Counted from the stretch's first letter, positions 1 to 9,008 are shown. The stretch: DNA of 64,000 nucleotides from JACZYA01 sp965247455 (GCA_965247455.1 CBDFHE010000014.1:82856-146855); one strand, 5' to 3'. Numbers and translations are program-made. The notes: generated by a model not told the origin, from the sequence alone.

Positions 1-141
1 GAGTGTCTCCAGCCCCAGACGTTCATCCAACTCGCGCACCAGAATGAGGCCAGCGTCAGAAGTGACGCGCGATCCCTGGAACGCGACTTTCAAGAAGCCG
101 TTGAACGCGAACTGGAATGGCTCGTGTTGTAATTCACCCAC
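1..141 (-). CDS. IS1380-family transposase, N-terminal 47 residues only in window
   Basis: The frame starts with GTG at 141 (MGELQHEPF) and runs off the window start after 47 codons. It is identical to the N-terminus of the complete 443-aa transposases at 13047, 17056, 26720 and 36014. Only the region before the DDE catalytic core is visible, so nothing can be said about activity. Confidence 0.9.
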   Translation of the reverse strand, partial: MGELQHEPFQFAFNGFLKVAFQGSRVTSDAGLILVRELDERLGLETL

Positions 142-247
142 CGGGTGTCACCCTCCGTAGTGTGGTTCCTTACGTCGGAGCCCCAAAACTCAAGGCGCAG
201 CGACTGGTCCTGGCGATACGGTACCACAGCCAAATCGGAAATCCGGG
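1..247 (-). mobile_element. IS1380-family element copy 1 (cut by window start)
   Basis: These bases match the transposase-start end of four complete 1,670-bp copies further along the window. The terminal inverted repeat AGCCAAATCGGAAATCCGGG closes the element at 228-247. The base after it begins CTTAA, which would be the right target duplication; the left one lies outside the window. The element truncates the zinc-knuckle reading frame that starts immediately to its right. Confidence 0.95.
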
Positions 248-250
248 CTT

Positions 251-529
251 AAGTACGTCTCTAAGCCCCCGGCCGACAAGCCGGAGATTCTGGGGCGACT
301 AGAAGTCGCTTTTCATGGGACAAGGCGGGTCCATGCTGTCGGGGTTTTCTACTCGTTTGTCGCTGCTGAAGAAGACCTCGAAGAGGCTGGCTGGAAGAAT
401 TGCCCAAAGTGTGGGGCGATCTTGGTGCTTCTGCCGGGCCGGCAAATGGTCGCGGATATGCAGGCGGAAGGTCTGACCTCTATTGGAGAATTTTGGCCGC
501 GCAGTAAAGCTAAAAACTGGGTCAACTAG
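251..529 (+). pseudogene. 3' remnant of a CPKCG-containing protein, 5' end lost at IS1380
   Basis: An open frame enters directly from the IS1380 end and runs 92 codons to a TAG at 527-529. It includes a zinc-knuckle half-site (NCPKCGAILVLLPG) and an acidic stretch (VAAEEDLEEAGW). No start codon with a ribosome site is visible; the natural 5' end was presumably removed by the insertion or lies on the other side of it. I do not recognise the family. It precedes two genes on the same strand and may have belonged to the same mobile element. Confidence 0.5.
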
Positions 530-560
530 CCCGGTTGAAACCTTGGCTAACGTTAACGTG

Positions 561-986
561 ATGTTGGAAAACCAGAACTCGCAGACGGAAAGCCTTAGCG
601 GGAAACTGTTTCCGTGCCCTCTCTGCGGTATCGCTTTGGATATACGCATTTCGTGCAAGCAGAAGCCTTATTGTGTCTGCAATCCGTGCGGAATTCAGCT
701 TTTCTTCCGAGGAAAAACTGGAATTGAACGTCTGCACGAATTGGTTGAATCTGGAAAGCTAATTTCTGGCAAGGAAACCAGTACGAGCCTGGCGGTGACT
801 CTGTATAATCGCCTGCAGCAGTTGAAAACGCAACGGGAGGGCCTAGAGATTAAACAAGGATTTAATTTCATTTTCCGCGATTCTGATCTCGATAATGCGA
901 TTTCCGCAGTTCAGGCAGAAATTGAGCGCGTTCAAGCTGATTTGGAGAAAGTAGCGCGCAGAAAGCGCGCGGGGAGGGGGAAATGA
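561..986 (+). CDS. Small zinc-ribbon protein upstream of the recombinase
   Basis: This is a 141-aa protein of unknown function. An N-terminal zinc ribbon is visible (CPLCG near residue 18, CNPCG near residue 42), followed by a helical, charged, coiled-coil-like C-terminus rich in Lys, Arg and Glu. I chose the ATG at 561; a longer reading from 483 would overlap the upstream remnant. Its TGA overlaps the ATG of the serine recombinase by 4 bases, so the two are translationally coupled and probably form one module. A DNA-binding accessory role is inference only. Confidence 0.6.
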   Translation: MLENQNSQTESLSGKLFPCPLCGIALDIRISCKQKPYCVCNPCGIQLFFRGKTGIERLHELVESGKLISGKETSTSLAVTLYNRLQQLKTQREGLEIKQGFNFIFRDSDLDNAISAVQAEIERVQADLEKVARRKRAGRGK

Positions 987-2467
987 AACAAACCCTACTT
1001 TATGCGCGCGTTTCCAGCAAAGACCAGGAACGGGAAGGCTATTCTATTCCTGCGCAGCTAAAGCTTCTGCGCGAATACGCGCGTGCGCACGATCTCCAGA
1101 TCGTGCGCGAATTCGTTGATGTAGAAACTGCGAAAGCGAGTGGGCGAAAGCAATTCGGGGAAATGCTGCGCTTTTTCCGGCAGAATCACGGTTGTCGGAC
1201 ACTGATTGTGGAGAAAACAGACCGTTTGTAACGGAATTTCCGCGACTGCGTGGCGCTTGAAGACTTGGGGGTGGAGATTCATCTGCCCAAAGAAGGCCAG
1301 ATTATCAGCAAGGAGGCAAAATCGCAGGCCAAGCTGGTCCATGGCATCCAAGTCGTAATTGCGCGCAATTATATCGAAAATCTGCGGGAAGAGGTCCGCA
1401 AGGGGATGCGCGAAAAGGCCGAACAGGGGATCTACCCGAGTCGCCCGCCGCTGGGCTACCGCAATAATAAGCTCGAGCGCACGATTGAAGTGGAGCCGGA
1501 TAAAGCGCCAATTGCACAGCGGATCTTCGAGTTGTACGGAACAGGGAAGCATTCGCTGTCAAATTTGCGGCGGGTTGTTGCGAGCGAAACCGGGCGTCTT
1601 TTTGCAAAGGGTTATCTGGACAAGATATTGAAGAATCCCTTTTATTCTGGGTTCTTTCTCTGGGAAGGGAAGACGTACAAGGGGACGCATACCCCGCTTG
1701 TTAGTAGTGAGCTTTACGAGCGGGTGCAGGGGGTTTTCCGGAGCCACAACCGGCCCAAACAGCGCAAGCACCAGTTTGCTTTTTCAGGATTGCTGCGGTG
1801 CTCATACGACAATTGCGCGGTCACGGCTGAGGTGAAAAAGGGCAGATACATCTACTATCACTGCACGGGCTACCGCGGGAAGTGCGCGTTGCCGTATTTC
1901 CGCGAAGAGAAGCTAGGAGTGCGGTTGGGCCAGGTGTTGAAGGATATCTACGTTCCTGACGATGTTCTAGGCTGGCTGCAGGGGGCTTTGCTGCGAGGCC
2001 AGGATCATGTGCGAAAGGAGAAGCAGCAACAGCAGCAGAGATTGCAACGTCGGTTGGCGGACGTACAGCGGCGAATCGATCAAGCTTACTTAGACAAACT
2101 GGATGGGAAGATCTCCGAAGAGTTTTGGTTGCGAAAGACCAATGAGTGGAATCTGGAAGAGCAACAAGTTTTGCTTGCGATTCAGGGGTTGGAGGAGGTC
2201 AAGCCGGACCGGATGCTGGATGGCGTGAGGATTCTAGAACTCGCAAACAAGGCCTATTTTCTTTACCTTAGGCAGAATCCCACCGAACAGGGTAAACTCC
2301 TCAGAATCGTACTTTCGAACTGTCTAGTTGACGCTGCAAGTCTTTATCCTACCTATAGAAAACCCTTTGACCTGATCCTGGGTGCGGCGAAAACAGGGGA
2401 ATGGCGCGCCTGGGGCGACTCGAACGCCCGACCTCTGGTTCCGGAGACCAGCGCTCTATCCAACTGA
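983..2467 (+). pseudogene. Large serine recombinase with in-frame TAA at codon 83
   Basis: The two halves read in one frame as a large serine integrase. The resolvase domain holds the catalytic serine in YARVSSKDQ, then come the recombinase domain, a zinc ribbon (CSYDNC, later YHCTGYRGKC) and a coiled coil near residues 345-400. The stop TAA at 1229-1231 falls in EKTDRL-stop-RNFRD, where relatives usually have Tyr or another residue, so one base change explains it. Total length without the stop would be 493 aa, normal for the family. The C-terminus reads into tRNA-Arg, suggesting the crossover site is there. It could be inactive, or the stop could be recent. Confidence 0.8.
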
Positions 2468-2478
2468 GCTACAGGCGC
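2405..2478 (-). tRNA. tRNA-Arg (anticodon CCG)
   Basis: A complete cloverleaf can be drawn on the minus strand: acceptor stem GCGCCTG with CAGGCGC, D arm GCTC/GAGC, anticodon stem CTGGT/ACCAG with loop CTCCGGA, T arm GGGCG-TTCGAGT-CGCCC and discriminator G. CCA is not encoded. The recombinase frame ends inside its 3' half, the usual picture for an element integrated into a tRNA gene. Confidence 0.93.
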
Positions 2479-2670
2479 ACTCGAAACTAACTACTTTTTT
2501 CAGTGTAGGTCTTCAACCGGCAACCGTCAAGCCGGCCATCGCGCGGATAGCTGGCGAGCAATGCTTGCCCAGCCTTTCCATCATGTGCGTCTCTCGCACT
2601 CCGGAATCGAGTGCGCAGAGTGTCTGTTCCGCCTTTTCCTTTGACGGTCGTCACAAAGCTAATCGTGGCG

Positions 2671-3354
2671 ATGAATTCCCTGTTTCTGCTATGCTATGCG
2701 CCCCGAGAGGCCACAATCTCCCGGGCTGCTTTTTGGCAGTCCCGCAAGCGAGGGATCGTTCTATCGGGAACCAAGGGCGAAGCCGAAGCCCACTTCAAAG
2801 TTCCCGGAAAGCGGGTGGTGAAGCCGGATGACCTGCTGCTCTACTCGTTGGAGGTCGCTGGAACGGACGGATACTGAGTGGAATTCTCTCGCCCCCTCAT
2901 TCAAGCGCACGTCAGCCCGCGCACGGCCGCCATGCGGGACGTCTATCCGGAAGCCCTGGAAGCCGCCCGCCTGCGGATGCGAGAGGGGGAACCGATCAGT
3001 AACGTTCACCGCGCAGCCACGGAAGTTTTTGCCCGGCGCGGTTTTGGGCTCGGGCACCTCTCCGGCCACTCGATTGGCACGACCATGATCGAGCATCCGG
3101 CGGTGGGCGCGAATACCAACACGGTGCTGCGAGAGAATATGATCCTGACCTTTCACCCGCAGGTCATCGACCAGGACGGCAAGGTGTGCTTGTACACGCA
3201 GGATACCTACCGTGTGGGCCAGAGAAGGAAGGCGAGTGTCTGGCAGATGTCCCTTGGTGCTTCTTCACTGGAGAGGAAACCCGCGATAACAAGAACTGAG
3301 GACCGTTCTCCTGTCGTTAAGGCTCAGAATATGGACCCAGGTGCAAGAAGCTGA
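2671..3354 (+). pseudogene. M24-family metallopeptidase (Xaa-Pro aminopeptidase-like), N-truncated with in-frame TGA
   Basis: The C-terminal catalytic half of an M24 (creatinase/aminopeptidase fold) enzyme is recognisable: KGEAEAHFKVPGKRVVKPDD, then LEVAG-DGY, a TGA at 2875-2877, VEFSRP, and GHLSGHSIGTTMIEHPAV with the metal-binding His. Relatives read GYWVEFSRP here, so the TGA replaces a Trp codon. The roughly 150 N-terminal residues are missing and the C-terminus after VGQRRKA no longer resembles the family. This is a decayed gene rather than recoding, because Trp-to-stop needs one base change and no recoding hairpin is seen. It lies just upstream of the F420 operon. Confidence 0.75.
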
Positions 3355-3355
3355 G

Positions 3356-4570
3356 ATGCCCGGCACGAGATTGCAGGTATATCCTTCCCGCGCAATGACA
3401 CTGCCGGCCGTGCGCTCTTGTTTGGAAGAGGTGCAATCTGGATCGCCGCTGACGCGCACGATGGCTGTTGGGCTTAGTCAGTGCACCGACCAGGAGCTGC
3501 CGTACCTTTTGTCAGCCGCTCGAGTGGTCCGCAAGCGCTTCTGCCCATCGGGGATCGTCACCTATTCCCGCAAGGTGTTCATCCCTTTGACGAATCTCTG
3601 CCGGGACTATTGTCGGTATTGCACCTTTCGCCGAGACCCGAATGAGCCCGGCGCTCACACCATGACTCCAGAGGAGGTGCTCCGCGTGGCCCGAGCGGGC
3701 GAGCGGCTTGGCTGCCGCGAGGCGCTCTTCAGCCTGGGGGACAAACCCGAGATGATCTTCCCGGAAATGCGCGCCCATCTGCGGCAGCTCGGTTACAAGT
3801 CCACCTTGGAATACCTGGAAGCGATGTGCGAGTTGGTGTTGCGTGAGACCAAGCTCCTGCCCCACGCCAATCCAGGGCTGCTGAGCGCTGGCTGGATGCG
3901 CCGCCTCCGCCGCACGAATCCGAGTATGGGGTTGATGCTGGAAACTACCAGCACGGCCCTGTTGCGTCCCGGTGGAGCCCACGACCGCGCACCCGACAAG
4001 GTCCCCGCGCTGCGGCTGCAAACTATCGAAGAGGCCGGCAAGCAGGGAATTCCTTTTACGACCGGACTCTTGATCGGCCTCGGTGAGACGCCCGAAGACC
4101 GGGTGGATACTTTGCTGGTTTTGCGCGAGCTGCACCGCCGCTACGGTCACATCCAGGAGGTCATCATCCAGAATTTCCGCTCCAAGCCGACCATACCAAT
4201 GCGGCATTGGCCGGAGCCCACTCGCGGCGACCTGCTCAGAACGGTGGCGGTGGCCCGGCTGTTGCTGGGAAACATAAACGTACAGGCTCCACCCAACCTC
4301 AGCGCTCCCAACTACGAGGAGCTTCTCTCGGCGGGCATCAACGACTGGGGTGGAATCTCGCCGCTCACGCCCGATTACATCAACCCGGAAGCTCCCTGGC
4401 CTCACCTGGAGGAGCTGCAGCAGCGGACCGAAGCCGCCGGATTTGAGTTGAAGCAACGGTTGCCCGTCTATCCGGAATATGTCGAAGCGGTGACCGCCAC
4501 TCCCGGGTTGCTCGCAGAAAAAGTACGGAGCACGGCCGATTCGCAGGGATACGCGAGGAACTCCCAGTGA
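3356..4570 (+). CDS. cofG: FO synthase subunit 1, CofG (radical SAM)
   Basis: CofG joins the diaminouracil-tyrosine adduct made by CofH into 7,8-didemethyl-8-hydroxy-5-deazariboflavin (FO), the chromophore of coenzyme F420. The radical-SAM cluster motif CRDYCRYC (CxxxCxxC) is seen near residue 80, and the C-terminal signature SAGINDWGGISPLTPDYINPE is typical. Length (404 aa) is at the upper end for stand-alone CofG. Start is uncertain: GTG 3341, ATG 3356 and ATG 3398 are in frame or close, and none has a strong ribosome site. The stop overlaps the GTG of cofD. It is the first gene of a six-gene F420 cluster. Confidence 0.95.
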   Translation: MPGTRLQVYPSRAMTLPAVRSCLEEVQSGSPLTRTMAVGLSQCTDQELPYLLSAARVVRKRFCPSGIVTYSRKVFIPLTNLCRDYCRYCTFRRDPNEPGAHTMTPEEVLRVARAGERLGCREALFSLGDKPEMIFPEMRAHLRQLGYKSTLEYLEAMCELVLRETKLLPHANPGLLSAGWMRRLRRTNPSMGLMLETTSTALLRPGGAHDRAPDKVPALRLQTIEEAGKQGIPFTTGLLIGLGETPEDRVDTLLVLRELHRRYGHIQEVIIQNFRSKPTIPMRHWPEPTRGDLLRTVAVARLLLGNINVQAPPNLSAPNYEELLSAGINDWGGISPLTPDYINPEAPWPHLEELQQRTEAAGFELKQRLPVYPEYVEAVTATPGLLAEKVRSTADSQGYARNSQ

Positions 4571-5508
4571 TCGTAGTGTTGACGGGTGGAACCGGCGGGG
4601 CCAAATTCGCGCAGGGACTGATGTGTGTCTTGCCCGCTCGAGAACTGACTTTCGTCGTGAATACGGGGGACGACTTCCGCTGGTGGGGTCTGCCTGTTTC
4701 CCCCGACCTTGATTCCATCACCTACGCTCTTGCAGATCTCCTGAGCCGAGATCGTGGCTGGGGCGTGGAGGGTGACACGTTTCACTGCCTGGAAGCGATG
4801 GGGCGGTTGGGAGCACCCACGTGGTTCCGGGTGGGCGACCGTGACCTGGCCACGCACCTCATGCGCGGCCAGCTTTTGGCTGCGGGTAAGACCTTGTCTG
4901 CGGCGACAATTGAAATCACGCGTCGGTTGGAGATTGACGCGCGAATCCTTCCCATGACAGACGCGTGTGTCGAGACCCGCATCCTGACCCCGGAAGGAGA
5001 GCTCAGTTTTGAGGAATATTTCGTTCGGGAGCGCTACCAAGTGCCGGTCGAGGGTGTTCGACTGAAAGGAATTGAAATGGCGCATCCTGCCCCGGGCGTC
5101 CTGGAAGCGATCGAAACGGCTGACGCTGTCCTTATAGCTCCGAGCAACCCCATCACCAGCATCGGCCCTATTCTGGCAGTGCCGGGCATCCGCAAAGCAT
5201 TGGCGGAAACTCCTGCGCCCATCGGAGCTGTTAGCCCCATCGTGGGCAGCAGAGCCGTATCGGGGCCGGCTGGGACTTTGATGCAACTGCAAGGGCTGCC
5301 AGTTTCGCCCGAAGGCGTAGCCTGTTTTTATGCGGACTTCTTGGACGTGCTCATCGCTGACGAGCGTGATGCCTCGGCGCTGCGGGGAGTTTCGGTTCCA
5401 GGCGTCCGCTTCCATTGCACCCAAACGCTGATGAAGTCTCTCGATGACAAGGTGCAGTTGGCCCGGGCCGCAGTGGAGAGTACCCAACAGTCGCAGGTGG
5501 TGGGATGA
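4567..5508 (+). CDS. cofD: 2-phospho-L-lactate (or PEP) transferase CofD
   Basis: CofD transfers the lactyl or enolpyruvyl phospho-moiety from the GDP-activated precursor to FO, giving F420-0 or dehydro-F420-0. The N-terminal nucleotide-binding glycine loop (LTGGTGGAKFAQGL) and the TGDDFRWWGLPVSPDLDSITYAL motif identify the family. Length of 313 aa is normal. Translation starts at GTG 4567 inside the cofG stop (GTGA overlap), and the stop overlaps the cofC ATG, so the three genes are coupled. Whether phospholactate or phosphoenolpyruvate is used in this bacterium cannot be read from the sequence. Confidence 0.95.
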   Translation: MIVVLTGGTGGAKFAQGLMCVLPARELTFVVNTGDDFRWWGLPVSPDLDSITYALADLLSRDRGWGVEGDTFHCLEAMGRLGAPTWFRVGDRDLATHLMRGQLLAAGKTLSAATIEITRRLEIDARILPMTDACVETRILTPEGELSFEEYFVRERYQVPVEGVRLKGIEMAHPAPGVLEAIETADAVLIAPSNPITSIGPILAVPGIRKALAETPAPIGAVSPIVGSRAVSGPAGTLMQLQGLPVSPEGVACFYADFLDVLIADERDASALRGVSVPGVRFHCTQTLMKSLDDKVQLARAAVESTQQSQVVG

Positions 5509-6176
5509 GGAGGGCAGAAACAAGGATTTTGGTCCCGGTAAAAAACCGGGAGTACGCCAAACAGCGTCTCTCGTCTATTCTTGCCCCCTGGGAGCGGGAG
5601 TTGTTGGCCGAAGCTATGTTGAAAGACGTATTCACCATTCTAGGCACTTGGCCGGAGCGTCCGCCGGTGTCTGTGGTTACAAATGATGCGCGCGCTTGCG
5701 AGTTGGCGCGCCATTTTTCCTTCGAGATCATCCAAGACGCGGCGAACCACGGAGAAAGTGAAGCGATTTCCCTCGCCACCGCCGTCTGCGAAGAACAACG
5801 AACAGGCTCGCTTGTCCTCCCCGGTGATATTCCTCTGCTCCGGGTGAGCGAGGTTGAACAGGTATTGGCGGCGGCGCCCTCGGAGGGAACGGTGCTTGTG
5901 CCATCGGCCGATGGGCAGGGAAGCAACGCCGTGCTGCGGCGACCAGCGGGACTTTTTCCGCTGAGGTTTGGCGGCGAGAGTTTCACACGTCACTTGCAGC
6001 GGGCGCGCGCCACCGGAAAGCCGTGCGTTACCCTGGAGTTGCCGGGTATTGCACTGGATGTTGACACTCCACAAGACTTGAGCAGGCTGCTTGCCGTTGA
6101 GGGCAACACCCGTGCGCAGCAACTGCTGCAGTGCTGGAACCTCCCAGAGCGGTTGTTGGCAGTGGCCAACTCATGA
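5505..6176 (+). CDS. cofC: Phospholactate (PEP) guanylyltransferase CofC
   Basis: CofC activates 2-phospholactate or phosphoenolpyruvate with GTP for use by CofD. The family pattern is clear: ILVPVKN..YAKQRLSSIL at the N-terminus (nucleotidyltransferase loop), VVTNDARACELA, LPGDIPLLR with the metal-binding Asp, and the C-terminal DVDTPQDLSRLL. Length is 223 aa, as expected. It overlaps cofD by 4 bases and is followed by cofE after 7 bases. Confidence 0.93.
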   Translation: MRRAETRILVPVKNREYAKQRLSSILAPWERELLAEAMLKDVFTILGTWPERPPVSVVTNDARACELARHFSFEIIQDAANHGESEAISLATAVCEEQRTGSLVLPGDIPLLRVSEVEQVLAAAPSEGTVLVPSADGQGSNAVLRRPAGLFPLRFGGESFTRHLQRARATGKPCVTLELPGIALDVDTPQDLSRLLAVEGNTRAQQLLQCWNLPERLLAVANS

Positions 6177-6183
6177 GGGGATA

Positions 6184-6936
6184 ATGTTGGAACTTCGGGT
6201 TATCCCCGTGCGGGGAATGGGAGACATCAAGCCGGGCGATGTGCTCGTGGACAAAATGCTCGGGGCCCTGCGCCGGCAGAGAGTCCGGTTGATCGCGGGA
6301 GACATTCTGGTGGTAACCCATAAGATTGTTTCCAAAGCAGCAGGACGAGTCGTACCCTTGGAGCAAGTGAAAGCTTCCCGGCGGGCTCGGCGGTGGGCCG
6401 CGCGGCATGGGCTGCGTGCGCAGGTGGTCGAGCTGGCTTTGTCGGAAAGCCGGCGAGTGGTCCGCCAGGGGCGCGGCGTCTTGATAACTGAGACGCGGCA
6501 TGGATTTGTTTGCGCCAATAGCGGAGTGGATCTTTCCAATGTGGACGGAGGCAGAAGTGCCGCTTTGCTTCCTTTGGATCCAGACCGGGCGGCCGCGAAA
6601 CTTAACAGAGCGATCAAGAGAAAGCTTGGCTTGTTCATCCCCATCATTATCAGCGATAGTTTCGGCCGGCCTTGGCGGAGAGGCTTGACCGAGGTGGCGA
6701 TCGGGGTCGCCGGGATGCGGGCACTCAAGGATTTTCGTGGCAAACGGGATCCATATGGATATCGTTTGAAAGGAACTTTGGAGGCGGTGGCGGACGAATT
6801 GGCCTGCGCAGCGGGTCTGATGAGCGAGAAGTTTTTGGGCGCGCCTGTATGTGTTGTCCGAGGGTACTCCTATCAGCGCGGCAGGGGACGCGCCAGGGAT
6901 TTGATCCGGCCCCGCTCCGAGGACTTGTTTCGCTGA
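6184..6936 (+). CDS. cofE: Coenzyme F420-0:L-glutamate ligase CofE
   Basis: CofE adds L-glutamates to F420-0 using GTP, producing F420-n. The 250-aa protein has the family signatures DILVVTHKIVSKAAGRV, LITETRHGFVCANSGVDLSNV (metal/GTP site) and SDSFGRPWRRGLTEVAIG. It corresponds to the ligase domain only, like archaeal CofE, and lacks the nitroreductase-like domain that actinobacterial FbiB carries at its C-terminus. If dehydro-F420-0 is the intermediate, a separate reductase must exist outside this window. Confidence 0.95.
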   Translation: MLELRVIPVRGMGDIKPGDVLVDKMLGALRRQRVRLIAGDILVVTHKIVSKAAGRVVPLEQVKASRRARRWAARHGLRAQVVELALSESRRVVRQGRGVLITETRHGFVCANSGVDLSNVDGGRSAALLPLDPDRAAAKLNRAIKRKLGLFIPIIISDSFGRPWRRGLTEVAIGVAGMRALKDFRGKRDPYGYRLKGTLEAVADELACAAGLMSEKFLGAPVCVVRGYSYQRGRGRARDLIRPRSEDLFR

Positions 6937-6946
6937 GGAGGGAATT

Positions 6947-8173
6947 ATGGGACCTGTTGTGAGCTGCACTGAACTGGAACAGTTTTTCACACTCAACTGG
7001 CGGGAGGTCGAATCTCGCTTGTCTTCATCGGTGCGCGCCTCGCTGGAAAAAATCCTGGAGAGCCAAGCGGGAGACTCGCTTTCGTATGAAGAATGTCTTC
7101 GGCTGGCGTACGCAGAGGGAGACGATTTGCTGGGTTTGTTGCTAGCGGCTGATCGGCTGCGCCGGGATCTGGTTGGCGACACTGTTACTTACGTAGTAAA
7201 CCAAAATATCAACTTTACCAACGTCTGTTTCATCGGCTGCAAGTTCTGCGCTTTCAGCCGGAGTCCGAAAGATTCCGACGCCTATTTCCTTTCTTTGGAA
7301 GAAGTGGCTCAGAAAACCCGGGAAGCTTGGCAGCGAGGCGCCACCGAAGTCTGCATCCAAGGAGGGCTGCCACGGAATCTCCCTCCTTTTTACTATCGAG
7401 ACATTCTTCGCACAGTGAAGCGAACAGCCCCGCGTATCCACGCTCATGCCTTCTCGCCCATGGAGATCACTTATGGGGTCGAGCTGACGGGGATGCCGTT
7501 GCCGGAGTATCTGACCATGCTCAAGGCAAACGGATTGGACACCCTGCCCGGTACAGCAGCCGAGATTCTGGACGACCAGGTTCGGGCTGTGCTTTCCCGG
7601 AACAAGCTTTCCACGCGGCAATGGGAAGAAGTCATTAGCACCGCGCACCGGTGCGGCATTCGTACCACCTCTACCTTGATGTACGGGCACCTTGAAACCC
7701 CAACCCACTGGGTCAATCAACTCCTGCGGTTCCGGCGCATCCAGCGGGCAACCGGCGGGTTTACGGAATTCGTTCCGCTCGGGTTCGTCCATTTCAATAC
7801 TTTGCTCTTCCAACAAGGAAGAGTTCGCCCTGGACCGACGTTGGAGGAACATCTGAAGATTCATGCCCTCGGTCGTATTATCCTGGCGGGCGCCATCAAC
7901 AACATCCAAGTCTCTTGGGTCAAGCTGGGGCGGCGCTTGTCTGATCTCTGCCTGCAGGCAGGAGCGAATGATTACGGTGGCACCTTGAAGGAAGAGAATA
8001 TATCCCGTTTGGCTGGGGCCACCGCAGGCCAATACATCGGGCCGGAGGAGTTCCACGATCGGATTCGGGAGTTGGGGCGGATTCCGGCCGAGCGCAACAC
8101 AACCTACACCCGCATCCAAGTGTTTCCCGAGAGCGCCACGGTCTCAGCGTCGGCGGTTCCCGCCGGAAAGTGA
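6947..8173 (+). CDS. cofH: FO synthase subunit 2, CofH (radical SAM)
   Basis: CofH couples tyrosine to 5-amino-6-ribitylaminouracil, the first half of FO synthesis. The radical-SAM motif CFIGCKFCAF (CxxxCxxC) follows YVVNQNINFTN near residue 85, and LYAGANDYGGTL-type C-terminal sequence is present (LQAGANDYGGTLKEENISRLAG). Length of 408 aa is normal. A ribosome site (GAGGGA) lies 6 bases before ATG 6947. The split CofG/CofH arrangement is that of archaea and proteobacteria, not the fused FbiC of actinobacteria. Confidence 0.95.
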   Translation: MGPVVSCTELEQFFTLNWREVESRLSSSVRASLEKILESQAGDSLSYEECLRLAYAEGDDLLGLLLAADRLRRDLVGDTVTYVVNQNINFTNVCFIGCKFCAFSRSPKDSDAYFLSLEEVAQKTREAWQRGATEVCIQGGLPRNLPPFYYRDILRTVKRTAPRIHAHAFSPMEITYGVELTGMPLPEYLTMLKANGLDTLPGTAAEILDDQVRAVLSRNKLSTRQWEEVISTAHRCGIRTTSTLMYGHLETPTHWVNQLLRFRRIQRATGGFTEFVPLGFVHFNTLLFQQGRVRPGPTLEEHLKIHALGRIILAGAINNIQVSWVKLGRRLSDLCLQAGANDYGGTLKEENISRLAGATAGQYIGPEEFHDRIRELGRIPAERNTTYTRIQVFPESATVSASAVPAGK

Positions 8174-8182
8174 GAAAGTTCG

Positions 8183-8890
8183 ATGAGTCGCCCGATTGCC
8201 ATCGTGGGGGGAACCGGCCCGGAGGGATCGGGCTTGGCGCTGCGCTGGGTTCGTGCGGGGGAAACAGTCATTATTGGTTCCCGTGACGCGCAACGGGCGC
8301 AGCGCACGGCAGCGCAAGTTGCAGAAAAGACGGGCGCTCACGATCGCGTGCGAGGAGAAGAAAATGCGAGGGCGGTAGCGGCTGCTGACGTGGTTGTCCT
8401 TACCGTGCCCTTTTCCGGACAGGCCAGCTTGTTAAAGCAGTTGAAGCCAGCCTTCAAGCCGGGTGCCGTGCTGATTGACACCACGGTACCGCTAGCGGCC
8501 GTCGTGGGCGGGCGGGCGACGCGGACACTGGGCGTCTGGCAGGGGTCGGCCGCCGAGCAAGCGGCCGAACTGGTGCCGAAAGGCGTGGCCGTGGCTGCTG
8601 CCTTTCAAAATCTGTCGGCGGTTCTTTTGGATAGCGAGGCCCAGATTGAGTGTGACGTCATTGTTTGCAGTGATGACGATCGCGCCCGGCAGGTGGCCAA
8701 CGAATTGGCTGAGAAAATCCCCGGCGTGCGGGCCCTCCATGGGGGAAAGCTGGAGAACGCCCGAATTGTGGAGCAACTGACAGCGCTGCTGGTTACGCTC
8801 AATAGCAAACACGGTGTCCATGGCGTCGGCATCCGCGTTACCGGCTTGCCCAACAAGGCAATGCGCCAGCCGCCGCGCGAGGAGAACTAA
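8183..8890 (+). CDS. npdG: F420H2:NADP+ oxidoreductase NpdG
   Basis: This enzyme moves hydride between F420 and NADP(H). The N-terminal Rossmann motif IVGGTGPEGSGLALRW and the following GSRD (2'-phosphate/NADP binding) are family hallmarks, and VVVLTVPFSGQ, DTTVPL and GVHGVGIRVTGL match NpdG proteins of about 220-235 aa. It ends the F420 cluster, 9 bases after cofH, so the operon both makes the cofactor and links it to NADPH. No F420-using catabolic enzyme is found in the window. Confidence 0.9.
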   Translation: MSRPIAIVGGTGPEGSGLALRWVRAGETVIIGSRDAQRAQRTAAQVAEKTGAHDRVRGEENARAVAAADVVVLTVPFSGQASLLKQLKPAFKPGAVLIDTTVPLAAVVGGRATRTLGVWQGSAAEQAAELVPKGVAVAAAFQNLSAVLLDSEAQIECDVIVCSDDDRARQVANELAEKIPGVRALHGGKLENARIVEQLTALLVTLNSKHGVHGVGIRVTGLPNKAMRQPPREEN

Positions 8891-9008
8891 GGACTAACTC
8901 TAACCCCACGAGTAACCTGCCCGCAGGCATCAACTTCGCGCTCTTGATTTCTTCACAAATACTGCGTTCCGACTCGCACACGTCGGTTGGAACGAAGAAC
9001 CCATTGAA

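Noticed and set aside
1229..1231. Stop-codon recoding in the serine recombinase (TAA) and the kinase (TAG)
   Set aside because: TAA has no known recoding in bacteria and TAG would need pyrrolysine machinery; in both cases a single-base change from a sense codon explains the stop, and the kinase has a second lesion.
2382..2831. Plus-strand frame across tRNA-Arg (reading TPDLWFRRPALYPTELQ)
   Set aside because: This is the well-known artefact of translating a tRNA gene on the opposite strand.
2875..2877. Selenocysteine at the M24 peptidase TGA
   Set aside because: The family has Trp here, there is no following hairpin of suitable spacing, and the gene is truncated at both ends.
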